Source: Mermis nigrescens
Taxonomy: Eukaryota > Nematoda > Enoplea > Mermithida > Mermithidae
DNA: 64,000 nt
Assembly: GCA_036768485.1 (NCBI GenBank)
Contig: JAVLUZ010000577.1
Span: 186,001-250,000 of the forward strand
Reading direction: 5' to 3'
Shown: positions 24,801 through 37,600 of the stretch, one piece after another
Layout of the letters: every line of letters begins with the position of its first letter
How positions within the stretch are numbered: the first letter of the stretch is position 1
Position numbers and translations under genes: made by a program
Notes under the pieces: generated by a model
What the model saw: only the letters and a program-made list of their open reading frames with translations
Told to the model about the DNA's origin: nothing
Databases searched by the model: none

Positions 24801-27800
24801 GTTTTGTAGTATGATTTGCACATGTCGCTGCAAAGGTGCTGCACATACTTGTAACGACTCGAAATGGGGGGATCCCGGTTATTTTAAGGGGAGGGTCCAA
24901 TTTTTGATCAAAAACGGCCAAAAAATTCAATTTTTTCCAAAAATCGGGGGGGGGTCAAAAATATTCTGGCTTCTGGCTTGGGGGGGGGTAATGGGGTCGT
25001 CCGACTTTGGGTGGGGGAATCACCCAATCTCCACTGTTACATGTATGGTGCTGCACATATTTTTTACATTTGAGCATTTATGTAAACTACGAGCATAATC
25101 ACGCATATATACTGGAAGATTAGTTACTACATCCAGAATTTTGAGTGATTAAATGCACGCATATTAGTAATTGCTCAAAATCTTGAGTGGGGATAGGCGA
25201 CCATTTCTCAAGAATTTTTTTTCTATTTTTGACGAAAATAGCAACAGAAAAACTTCAGAATATGTAATAAAAGTACATTAAAGTTCAATAAAATTGGCTA
25301 ACCTATTGCCGCGCAAGTTTCCACATAAATATTAAATACACATCAGAATATTAACATAGAATTGTGCTCCTCAACTTATATATTTCTACAGGTTCGACAA
25401 TTGCAATTTTTAAAAGTAATTAAGAAAACAGCAGTTTATCAGAAAAAAACTACAGAGAACTCCAGTTGACTCTATGCCCTTGCATGATTCCGTGCAATGT
25501 ATACATAGACGCTTTCATATCTAAGCTGAAATTAACCAAAGACGCTTTTTCTCCAAGCATTAGGACCACAACTGGGCGTGGGGGGTATGCATCCCCCGAG
25601 AAACCAAAATACTCCCCCAGAAATCAAAATACCCCCTCAGGAATTCAATTTTTAAATTTTTTTCCTTTTTTTCGCAATTTTTTTGATGCTAATGGATGGT
25701 GCTCGATGAGAAACGTCGAAAAATGGTGTTATTTCGCCATACCACCATTGTTAAGGCAATTTTTTGACCTTTGAAAAATCTTGCACCCCCCAGAATTTTC
25801 TAGCTGCCCACGTATGATTAGTACTGCTGACAAATGGACTTTACTTATTAGTTTGGCAATGTCTGATGCACTGTCAAAACTGTAAGCCGACATGCAGCCG
25901 CTATCTGGAGTGTAAAATCCTGGAAATGATAAATCCTTGCCAAAAGTTATAATCGGAACGCCATTGGTTTCCTAGAATTAGTGGAAAGAAAATAATTGGA
26001 ACAAAAAAAATTATCAGCAGCTAACAACGGTTAAACAGGAAAGTTGAGTTCAGATTCTCGTCCGAAATTATAAGCGTCTTTTTTCATAGAGGATTGAATC
26101 AACTTTTTCAGACGAAATTTGCACATTTTAACAAAAAAGATTAAGTTAACCAGTCTTACTGAAAACAGGAATTACATTTTTCCGAATTCCTGAGCATTAT
26201 TTCATTCTAAACAACCCTGGGCGGAAATTTTTTTTGTTTTTCACAAAGTAAAAAAAAATTGAAAAAAATGAAAAAAATGTTAAAAAATAAAAAGGTGAAC
26301 AAAAATGGAAAAATTTTTTCCCTAAAATTCTCGAAGTACGTTTAAAAGACCGTCAAATCAAGTTTTTAACGTACTTCGAGCCAGCAAATGCAAAAATTTC
26401 CGATGCTTCGCGCCGGATTTATTATTTGCGTATAGTACATGTCTTCTCGACCACTCAAAATGCGCCAAATCTGAGTTACACGTGAAAAACAAAGAGACTG
26501 TTCCCACGCTCCGCGCCGAATTATTAATTTTCGGTATTTTTTCCTTGCAAATCACAAAAGAGTGCACAGACAAAAGCTGAGAAATTATTCAAGAGTGAAT
26601 AGTAGGAAATCAGTTGCCTAGACAGACAATTTGAACCACTGGCATACGTAGGGAGGCCGCCCGCCCCCCTAGCCCAGAAATAATTTTGGAAAAGTAGGAT
26701 AATGCATGGAAAACAATAAAAATTTGCATCTTTTTATCGCAAAAGCTCAAAATTTTCGGCGCTTCGCGCCACAGGATCGTTATTGCATTTAAGTTTGGCT
26801 CACGCGCGGCCAAAAAAACGTCATTTTTAATAGTCTATTGATAGAAAATAAAATTTTTTTCTCGAAAAGTTTGAATTTTATGAGCTTAATGGATAGAGAA
26901 ACGTTCAAAATGCACGTTATTCTGTGAACTATCGGACAAATCTCGAACTGTAGGATCACCACTTTGAAACCGTCCCCCAGTGATCGGACCGAGGGTACTT
27001 TTTGGACCCTCGGCCTCGGCCGAGGCCGAGGCGACTTAAAATCCTTGCCTCGGCCGAGGCCGAGAGGTCAAGCTTATATACCTATACCCATAAATAGTAC
27101 TCTTAGAATATTTTGTATGTAAATGAGCTAAAGAATAATCGTAATATTTAACACTTTATCGAACTAAAACAAATGTTTATTGGTGTTGGCCAGAATTTTC
27201 ATTTCAATCTGATGAAGCAGATAATTCGTCATCGAAATCTAGATCATCTGAATCAAAGTTAGCCTCATCTATTTCGCCTTGTTGTGCTATCGCGTTATTG
27301 TCGTCGTCAGCCTTTATCAGATTCTTTAAAGTCACACTATTATAACCAACTGCTTTGAGATTATGCTCTACAAAAAAGAGTCTTTGAACGTTTTATGGTA
27401 GCAGACGAATGCGAGAATTACTGTACTTTCTGATCCATCCAGTAGCGGGAGGGGGCGGTATACAAACTTTTCCAAAAAAGTGAAAAACAGGTCCAAAATT
27501 TTGCCCTCAACGCGCGAAATACCATTTTTCGGTGTTTTACATTGTATATGTACTTTTACATAAAATCACTTTTTATGTCATATTTTTTCTTAAAATTTCA
27601 GAATTTTCGACAGTTTTGTGCAAAAAAATCATTAAATTTCTAAGACTTTAACAAAAATCTGGCGCGAAGCGCCGAGAAATTTGCAAAATTAAGGCGGGTA
27701 GACGTCTAGAAGCATGATTTGCTGCTTGATTTCCTGTATTTATAGCATTTGATGCAAAACATTGAAATTTTTTATTGAAAATAGAAGAAAACTATGCAAA

Positions 27801-28593
27801 AATAGCTGTTTCTGCTGTTAAAATTGTTTTGAAACCTACATGAACAGAAAAGGGCTTCCAGGGCCCGGTTTCACCACAAAGCTACGAGTTAGGAGTTACG
27901 GGTGACGGTTTCATGAGTACGGGCTACGAGTGCTACAAATTTCCGTTTCACCAAAAACTGAGATTTACGAGCCACGGGCTACGAGTTACGAGTTCTACGA
28001 GTACTTTTTACGAGTGTTTTTTCACGAATAACGGCTGGGCGGTTTCACCACGATGTTACGATCGAATGTTAAGAGTGAAAAGATTCGTAAATTTTGTAAT
28101 ATTATCACGGATCAAAAAGAGGTCCGTAGGACTCGTAAAGAAGTAGCAATCTAGTGCGTTTAATAGTTTTCCGGTTTGTTTTTTCTCAATTTGTTTCACT
28201 TTCGCGCACACACCTAAATTATACATATACTGGCAGCACATGTAAAGGGTAAGAAGATTAGCATTAAAAAAATAATATATTTTTTCAAAAAATGTTTTAG
28301 AGAAATCCCATAAAATTCGATTCTTAAGCTGCATTCTTGAGTAGTAGTAATTCGAAATTTTATTTCTTTAGCCCTTGTTAGTAATGTTCGCAGCTTTTTT
28401 ATGAAAAATATTACAATCACTTAGACATTTTGCATGAATTGCGGAAATCAGACATTTTTGATTAGATTTCTGAAAATTAGAATTTCATCGCACTTCCTTC
28501 GGAAAAGAGCCGACTGCATATTTTGTGAACGTATCAATGACAACTAAGAATGATTTATTAAATAATAATAATTATTATTATTAGTATTAGTAA

Positions 28594-28663
<70 letters not shown>

Positions 28664-31600
28664 GTTATTATCGTCATTATTATTATTACTAATATTATTA
28701 TTTTCGTTTTTATTTAAAGTTATAAATTTTCTGAGAAGCTTATTAATTCTTGTTGACTAAATCCCAAACATTTCTTAACACTTTTTATGTTTTTCTATCG
28801 AGCGGCATAAAATCTGCAATTAATTACATAATTATGCTGTTTAAAACAGAGACAATGACTAACGAAGAATGTCATACGCAACAGAAAAGATATACATGTT
28901 ATTACTGAGTACTCGGAAAAAGGTCCAAAAGACACTCGTAAAAAATGAGTTTTTATGAGTCCTGCGGAAATCCTGGTGAAACCCTCGTAATACGAACGCT
29001 TAACCCGTTGCTCGTTACTCATAACTCGTAGTCATAATTCATAACTCGCAAAAAGATGGTGAACCCGATTTTCCCGTAAAATGGAAGTCGTAGGACTCTT
29101 AGGAGTCGTACACTTATGGTGAAACCGGGCCCTGTCGCCAAGAAAGTAAATAAATGTCATTAATAGGTATTAATAGGAAAAATTTGAGAAATTATGGTCA
29201 CTGACGACCAAAAATCATTGCAAATTGCATATCCATTCTTTATCTCGCCAAATATTTTGGCTAATGGGGTGCGGCCGCCCCCTTAAATCCGCCCCTCTGC
29301 ATGTAGCGACTGTACTTTCCGATCCATGTAGCAAAAAGACGCTTTTGGTTGTACAAATTATCATTGTGAAATTCAACGCGAAGCGCGAAAAGTCTTTCGC
29401 GATCATTCTCACATTTTATTTCGGAAGGGGCACTTTCCCCCAATCCCCTGTATACGAGCCTGAGCTCTACGTTAGGGTTAAAATAGGAACTATATGCTAT
29501 GCAGGAAGATCGGTAGGATACTTAATCAGTGATACTGATACACAAAACCTCTAAAATAAAAAATAATTCATGACAATGCGGTGGAAGAATAGAAAAGCTG
29601 TGGTGAATGAATGACAGACAAATGTTCAAAAACTCCTTTTTGTAAAGCATAATCTCAAAGCAGTTGGTTATAATAGTGCGACTTTAAAGAATCTGATAAA
29701 CGATGACGACGACGATGATGCGATAGCACAACAAGGCGAAATGGATGAGGCTAACTCTGATTCAGATGACCTGGATTTTGATGATGAATTATCTGCTTCA
29801 TCAGATTAAAATCAGAATTCTGGCTAACAACAATAAACATATAAACATTTATTTTAGTTAGATAAAGTGTTTAATATTACGATTATTTTCTCTGCACTGT
29901 ACTTTCCGATCCATGTAGCGAGCATGAGAAATAAAAGTTAGTCATCATATGAATATCAATTGGCACTTTGCTGTATGTAACTTGGTGTAACTGGGTACGC
30001 GCCTAAAACCATAAGAAAAGCCAATAGGTAAGAAACAGCCTGTGCACTGCAGATGCATTCTAAATAGTTAATATCTAACGGATATATTAAACTTATTCAA
30101 ATTTGATTTTAACCCTCGGCGCCTCGGCACTTTTCAGCTTCGCCCTCGGCGCCGAGGCCGAGGCTCCAAAAAACGCCGAGGCTTGCCGAGGCCGAGCCTC
30201 GGTCCGATCACTGCCGTCCCCTTGAAAAATCCTTGCATAGGCCCCTGGTTCGAACAATAGATTTTTGGTATAAGTGTACGAAATGAAGTGCAAATTTTTG
30301 GGGATTTTTTGAAAATTTCCTTTACCACTGTATAGAACTCGTTGAGAAAGAGTCAAAAATGTCTTTATTTTTTATTTCTCCCATATGTTTTCCAAAATGT
30401 CTGACTTTCAAAATTTTTTGTCACCTCAAAATAAAATCCTGGCTACGGAGCTGTGTACAATTCGCATATTTGTTTTAGGTAGGTAATTGTGTTCCAAAGT
30501 AGAAAAATTTCTTATCTTGTTTAAAGTTCCTGCTTTTGATTCCAGGTCGCAACGAATTAAGAATAAAATCACGGTCTGCTTTAAATTATAATCGCCAGAA
30601 AAAAGCTCTAATAAGCATTAACTTTTATAACTCTAAGCATTCAATATTTCAAATCAGATCTAGAGAAAATTAGAATTAAGATTAAAAGATTAAAACTTTA
30701 CTGCAAATGAGTCAATGCAAGCGTACACTAATCACAGAGTGAAGATCAATTTTTTCGAACGTTAAATCGTACACAGAAAAAGTAAATAATAAATCAAAAC
30801 ATTTCTTAACACTAACTTCCCCGACGTTTTGAACTAAATTGTCATTGAATGCAATTTATCTTTCCATGAATATCAAAAGATCTTTCCACATAAAAAAGCC
30901 CTACTTTTCTTCAAAAATCGGAGAAAATTTTCTAATTGAATGCAAGGAAGACGAACAACAATTTTTGAGAGGGCAAATAGGATGAATCGGACATATTAGC
31001 CTTATGGTTAAAAGCATTATTTGATAATAATAAGAATATTAATAATTATAGTAATGATCATACGTGGGCAGCAAAAAAATTCTGGGGGGGGGTGCGAGAT
31101 TTTTTGAAAGTCAAAAAATGGCCTTAAAAATGGTGGTAGGGCGATAAAAACACCATTTTTCGACGTTTCTCATCAAGCACTATCCATTGGCATCAAAAAA
31201 TTGCGAAAAAAAACGAAAAAAATTTTCAAAAATTGAATTCTGGGGGGGTATTTTGATTTCTGGGGGGTATTTTGGTTTCTGGGGGTGCATACCCCCCAAA
31301 CCCCCACGCCCAGGTGTGGTAATGATATAATAAGTCATAATCATATAATTAAAAGAATAAGAAAATTTAAGAAAAAATAGAGAAGGGAAGCATGTTGTTA
31401 GCAAAAAGACGCGAGAAAAAGTACGATGAACACAAAATTATGTTTTGAGTTTCTACATTATTTCAGAAGTGCAAAAGTCAACTTATATTCGGTTGTTATA
31501 AATACGGACATAAAGAATATCTACATATAATACTACCAAACAAGAATATAAGTATACCAGATATTCAAGGCTTTTGGGGACATCCAAGACGGATTTAACT

Positions 31601-34600
31601 CCCGCGCATACGACAGCTACCGGCGTTCTTCCTAATTCTGTCAGATCGCAGCTAACATCTAAGCCTAAAAGAGCAGTTTTACACGAAACGAAAGAAACGT
31701 ACGATTAATTATAGTTTTGAGAAACGTACCTTATACAGTTGGGTATTTTTGAGGTTAAATTTACGATAAGCAGTTGAGTACCAGTGTTTTTTTGTAAAAG
31801 GTCCGTTTGTACACGTACAAAGATGGTCCCCAAAAGTCTTTTTTACATTTTGTACACACAAATTTTTGGTAAAAACAGAGTTGTTCAACTTTTGGTGGAG
31901 TATTTAGGCTAATTTCTGGGTCTCTAAGGGCGAAAATCACTAAGAAAGGTACATTTTTCCTTTTGAAATGCAATTTCTGCCATTATAAAGACATATAGAA
32001 TTCATTTCGGCGCGAAGCGCTAAAATTTTGTAAATTTTAGACCTTTTTAGCAATTTTTCTCTTCCCAAAAATCTTTGTACATGTACAAAGACGGTCCCGA
32101 AAAGTCTTTTTACATCTAGAAAAATCTTTGCCGAATACAAAAAAACACTGTTAGGTACTGCTGCAGTTTGCATAGCTTGATGACATGATTAGACCCGAAG
32201 CATGTTTAAGAATAGGATACGACATATTTTCCGAGTCGGTCGTTATGACTTTAGAAATTTTTATAGTATAATCTACTATGTTCCCGCACTATTTTTATAA
32301 TTACAAGGAAATTATCGATTTAATATTTATAACTATTCAACACAGAAACCGCGTTCCTTTTGTTCGTTCAGCTGTATATGTAATATTATATCTCAAAGAT
32401 ATTCATTTTAATTTATAAATTCGTGCGATTTTATGTGTCTACTATAGAGTACTTTGAAGAAAGCCCCTGTGTACTCCACCGATGCCTCCGGTAGCGAAAA
32501 CTTTGATACCCGCAAGATGAGCGGCGATCATTGTTGCGCTTACTGTAGTTCCGCCAGTAACTTTCTAAACGTTAAAATAAAATATCTAACGTAACAAATA
32601 AAAAAATACTCTCATATTATATCAGAACTTATACGTAAGCACGTACAAAACATATTATGTAAATCCTGAAAGTGAAACGCAATCAAGGATAAAATGCATA
32701 AACGAGTTAGCTAGATATTCCAAGCATAGGTGATCGATATACATGGGCAGCGACCAATTCTGGGGGTCTGGATGAGGCAAAAATCCACCAAAAAATGCTA
32801 AAAATTCACTTCTATTTTGATATCTCGGGAAGGCTTTACCCCCCCTTGCTCACTATTCAAGACCGATCATAGCACTACGCAGAATCTGTTTTGCTCATAC
32901 GTTTAAAATAAGAATGCATGAAATGCAAACGAAATGTGAAGTGAGTAGCGAATCTCGATAAATTGGAAAATATTTATGTGCGTATATGGTGTTCCTGAAA
33001 AAATTGTACCGCACTTAAAAATGAATACTGTAGCGTTTGCTCGAAATTATCAATTGAAACTTTGCATGAGTGTAGACCAATGTTCGCTAGCCTGTTTCGT
33101 AAAGTTTTCCAATATGAGAAAGATGTGTCCTAAATGCAGAGCTTTTTTCTGTACCTAAACGCTTCGAGTACTGATATATAAAAATTTTTAAATATCTGTG
33201 CCAAAACAGTGATATATACGATTCGTAGGAAAATTCGAACAATAATCCGCGTACGAAATGCAAACCAGAGATTTTGAACACTCGAAAAAGCCAATTTCGG
33301 GGCCTAGAAACGTCTGTCAATTAAATATCAATGACTCCGTTGATCGATTTGGCTACCCTTTGAAAGTGACTGTCAAAGCCTGATAGAGGCCATTGTGAGT
33401 CCCACTCAGTGTGTTTTTGTACAAGGTCCGTTTGTACATGTACATACAAAGATGGTCCCTAAAAGTCTTTGTACATTTTGTACATACAAATTTTTGGGTA
33501 CTATGATATGGTACAGTAGCGAGTTTAGTGTGGCAAAAACAGAGTTGTTCGACCTTTGGTTGTGTATTTTAGCTAATTTCTGCGTTTCTGAGGGCAAAAA
33601 TCACTAATAATCGTCTGAAAACGGCGCAAAGCGCCGAATAATTTGATATTTTTCCTTTCAAAATGCAATTTCTGACATTATAAAGATATATAAAACACAC
33701 AATTACTCATTTCGGCGCAAAGCGCCGAAAATTTCTGCGGATTTTAAATCTTTTTTGCAGTTATTGTCTTCCCAAAAATCATTGTACATGTACAAAGACG
33801 GTCCCCAAAAGTCTTTGTACATCGGAAAAAATCTGTGCCGAATACAAAAAACACTGGTCCCACTTAATGTAAAGTTACCGCTACGTTTGCTTTTGATGTT
33901 TGTTTCTCCAATCGCAGAAAATTTCAGCAGTCTACGTTTATTGGTTACTATACAATCAGCGACTATCAACCCTTTTGGAAAAAAGCTTAAGGAAAAAGTT
34001 TTTGCGTCAAAACTCGAACCAAATAGCTTAAAGGAGAAGAACTCTGGATTATGGATGCAGTACCGCTTTTGTGAAACACCCTATACAGGGCGTACGCAGG
34101 ATTTTATTAAAGGGGGGCGGTTCAAAATTGGTGACTTTATATTTCGGGATATGTTCGCCGGAGCACCAAATAAAGTGTATTTCCTGACGTTTCCAAACAT
34201 GCTTCATCCGTTAAGCTCATAAAATTCAAACATTTCCGAAAAATGTTTATTTCCTCCTGATAAGCTATGAAGAATGACGTTTTTTGGCCGCGCTTGGGTC
34301 TAAATTGACGAAAATAATGATTCTACGGCAAGCGCGAAAATTTTGAGATTTTTCGATAAAAAGATACCAATTTTCATGCATTTCCTTATCTTTCCAAAAT
34401 TATTTTTGGGCTAAGGAAGGCGACCGCCCCCGTCCCCCCTTTGCGTACACCCAATGACCCTATATGTATCGTCCAAATATGTGCATTTTTCAAATGGTTT
34501 CAGGATTTATCATTTATATCTTAGGAATTATGCGAACTCAATCGTAATACTAACGTTTTATACACCCCACAAACGACGGTCAAATCGGCAATATTTAGGC

Positions 34601-37600
34601 GTAAAACCATAAATTATTAAAACATTTATTCCCATTAATACACAAATTTACTGTGCTTAAGCTTATAAATTTATTCACTGTTTTATTCACTAAAACACAT
34701 TTGTATAGTCGATCATTCTATGTCGTAATTCTGCAAAGAATTTTTAAGTTTTTTTATTCAAAATTTAAGTTATACTGTCAAAGTTAAACTTTACACGTTT
34801 CGGATTCTACGTTAATTGGTGAATGGCTGCACATTCATCCATTCAATGTACATTCATAGTTAATTCAGTCTAAATGTAGAGCTCTCAAATGCACACTTTG
34901 TGAGAACAATCGTTGGCTGAAATCTTACCGTGTATAACGAAGCGGCTATATCTCGTCGAGAAACTTTAACTGACGATTTACAGCTACTCAGCCTTTCAAT
35001 CTGCGTTTTGTTCAAGCCTATTACACCAAAAAATAAAAAGTCTTATATTCTCCAGTGATATATGTGCAAACAGCTTTTCAGGCAATGCCAAAACGATCAT
35101 ACACATTGCGAGATTTGTAAATTACCGCAAAGTGCAATGTATTCATCGAATTTAACGAATTACGTGATTAGCTTCAAAACAGCTTTCGAAAAAATTTGAA
35201 TATACCAAATTGAGCAAATGAGAAGAGTGAGCGAAAGGCTTTAACTTATCTTAAACTATAGCCATGTCATTTGAAGAAAGACAACCGCCGCCGCCTTTAT
35301 AAAGCCATAAAGATCGCTATATAAGGTAAGCGTTTTGAATTCAGAAAAACAGCTGCGTAGTCTCTAAGGACACAGAAAACCGCTGAATGCCCTTTTTAAA
35401 AAGTGCACATTAAATATATGTAGTTAGCTTCAACACAAATATCCATTCAGGTGATTTGTACCCTTTAGACCTTCAATTCTCATTGATGTATAAATTGTAG
35501 AGCGATGAAGCTTAAATACTGCTGATCCAGAAAAATCCTTTTGAACTCGACTTAGTGCTATTTTTTATCATCTTTGACACATGTACATAAACTATGTAGA
35601 TAAAGGTAATCAATTAACACTGACGTGCCCCTACAAATTTGATTTCAAATTTTTAGTTAGAAACCGAGTAGCTTCCTAGAAATGTTCAAAAACGGCGCTT
35701 TCAGAGTAATAAGTTTCAGCGATTTTCAGCTGCAAAATAAAATTCAACCTTTTAACCTCTCCTAGAAGTTTGATCATGCGCATCTATGATCAACACACCA
35801 AATAGATGTTTACTTCTTTAGTCACCAATAAGCTTACTTAGTTATACTCATTTTCATTTTATCTGCATGTTTAAATCTACATATCTGTAAACTTAATATA
35901 CTTATCTAATAAGTTACCATAATTTATTCATATGCACGTTTATTTCTCCATTCCGAGTACTTTTCTACCACAATACGAATTAGATCAACACATGCTCAGC
36001 TTTTATTTATCTTTTCTTTCGTTTATAATTTTTGTCATCTTCATAGATGCACACGGTCAAAAGTTCTGGGAGAGGGTAAACCAAGTTTTCTGGGGGAGTA
36101 AATGATAAATTTTTACGGCTAATTATGGCGCTGAAATGATGAGTTTGTTAATTGTTTTAGATATTTTTGTCGTTCCTTACCCCCTTCCCCGTCACAACTC
36201 GTAAAAATGCTTTATTTCGTTGCATTTTACTCTTCTTGAATATTTGTGATTAAGTTTGCATGGAAAAAAATGATAATAAGAATGATGGAATGACTTCGAC
36301 TATCAAATACGCACAAAAAGTGCCTGAATGAATGAGTGAACAGAGTAATACCCGAAAAATACTTCAGATTCTACTGTTGGGCATCGTTTGACGCTCTTTC
36401 ATAATTCCAACAATAGGTTTTGGTCCGCAAATGGCCTGAGGGAGTTATGTCTTTCAAAAGTTAAGGTAGGGGGGATACCACCCATTCCCCCAGTGCGCAA
36501 GTGTGGTCATCTTATTTTATTCCTTATGTACTCTGAGTCCTGAACTGTACTTACCAACATGCAGCTTTCCATCCATTATTGCTACAGTAGCTGGAACAGC
36601 CATATTTTCACGTGCTATCTGCTCCAATGCAATAGCCACGCTAATAAAAAATACATTTGTTCAATGAGTAAATGAATTACGATAAAGAAGTGACATTTAA
36701 TTCATTCCTTTTCCTAATTTTCTAATAATATATACGCACAGCACTTGCCGCTTCATTTTATTTACTCAAAAATGAAATGAGCGCGCATGCTAAAAGCTGA
36801 TAATAACAGAGACAGCTAAGAAAACTTAAAAGCGTTTTGATACGAAGAGAGGAATTAAGGATAGGCGGCAGCCGAATCGCCATGAAATGCAATCGTATAC
36901 AATACACGGCTGCTGCTGACTCTTGCAAAACAATGCTGACTTACAACATAGATTCCAGTAATCTAAAAAATTAAGAAAATGTACAGTTTCAAGCATCCCT
37001 AATCCAACGATTTTCGGCTCAAAAGTTCTTTTTTTGATGTTCTATTTCATTAAATAAAAAAGTTTCGACTGAATCCGATCCAGGGGGGCCGCCGCCAGTT
37101 CTACTGACCGGAACGACTCGAGGAAACAAATTAGCGACCCGAGCGCTCACTTAAGTAAACAAAAGTGCGCAATTAATTATGCTGGGCTGACCTCGTCGGT
37201 CGACCAATTATGCGTCTGGTACTTACAGTAATGCGCCCGACTAGGGGACCATTTTTTGAACACAATTTTTACAGAGCGAAAATCCAATTTTAAAGTTTAG
37301 TTTTTCGAGCTCATCGTGAAAAAATGGAGCAAGAAAACATATTGTATTATAACATTTCATTTACTCTTGAAAAAGTTGACTGATTCCCAATGTGAGAGCA
37401 GTAATAAATGCACTTTTAAAAGTAGCGTTCTATTTCTTGGCATGGGCACATATATTGAATTGTTTTGCATGTTGTTTTATCAGTATCCCATACCCAGAAC
37501 ATCGCAGCTTAATGGTCTAAGGCTAAGCGGGGCCTTAGACGAATGAATATGGCCATCTATGAAGGGTTTCTGGTCGAATGGATCTGGCTTAGCAAGCTTA

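Larger units (their letters stand above)
27440..29299 (-). mobile_element. Family B element inside F, split by element O
   Basis: CAGTAGCGGGAGGGGGCGG at the left, AAATCCGCCCCTCTG at the right, with intact GGCGCGAAGCGCC at 27661-27673 (no A insertion). TSD not clear. Confidence 0.8.
26978..30213. mobile_element. hAT-type composite element F, 3236 bp, exact 8-bp TSD
   Basis: TIR CAGTGATCGGACCGAGG at the left and its complement at the right. TSD CCGTCCCC (26970-26977, 30214-30221). Subterminal CCTCGG tandem repeats occur at both ends. Each arm holds a hAT transposase C-terminus, pointing outwards. The centre is family B (27440-29299) interrupted by element O (27861-29132). Confidence 0.93.
26642..30247 (-). 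mobile_element. Family E repeat split by hAT element F
   Basis: Left part 26642-26977 (CACTGGCATACGTAGGGAGG...AAACCGTCCCC) and right part 30214-30247 (CCGTCCCCTTG...GGCCCCTG). The flanks outside E read ATTTGAAC / GTTCGAAC (6/8). Confidence 0.75.

Noticed and set aside
30093..30356. Open frames rich in Arg/Ala/Pro over the CCTCGG repeats (also 61858-62055)
   Set aside because: They are translations of the subterminal GC-rich array of element F.
33755..34222. 155-codon plus-strand open frame
   Set aside because: It starts inside MITE A6 and ends inside MITE E; the sequence is explained by two independent insertions.
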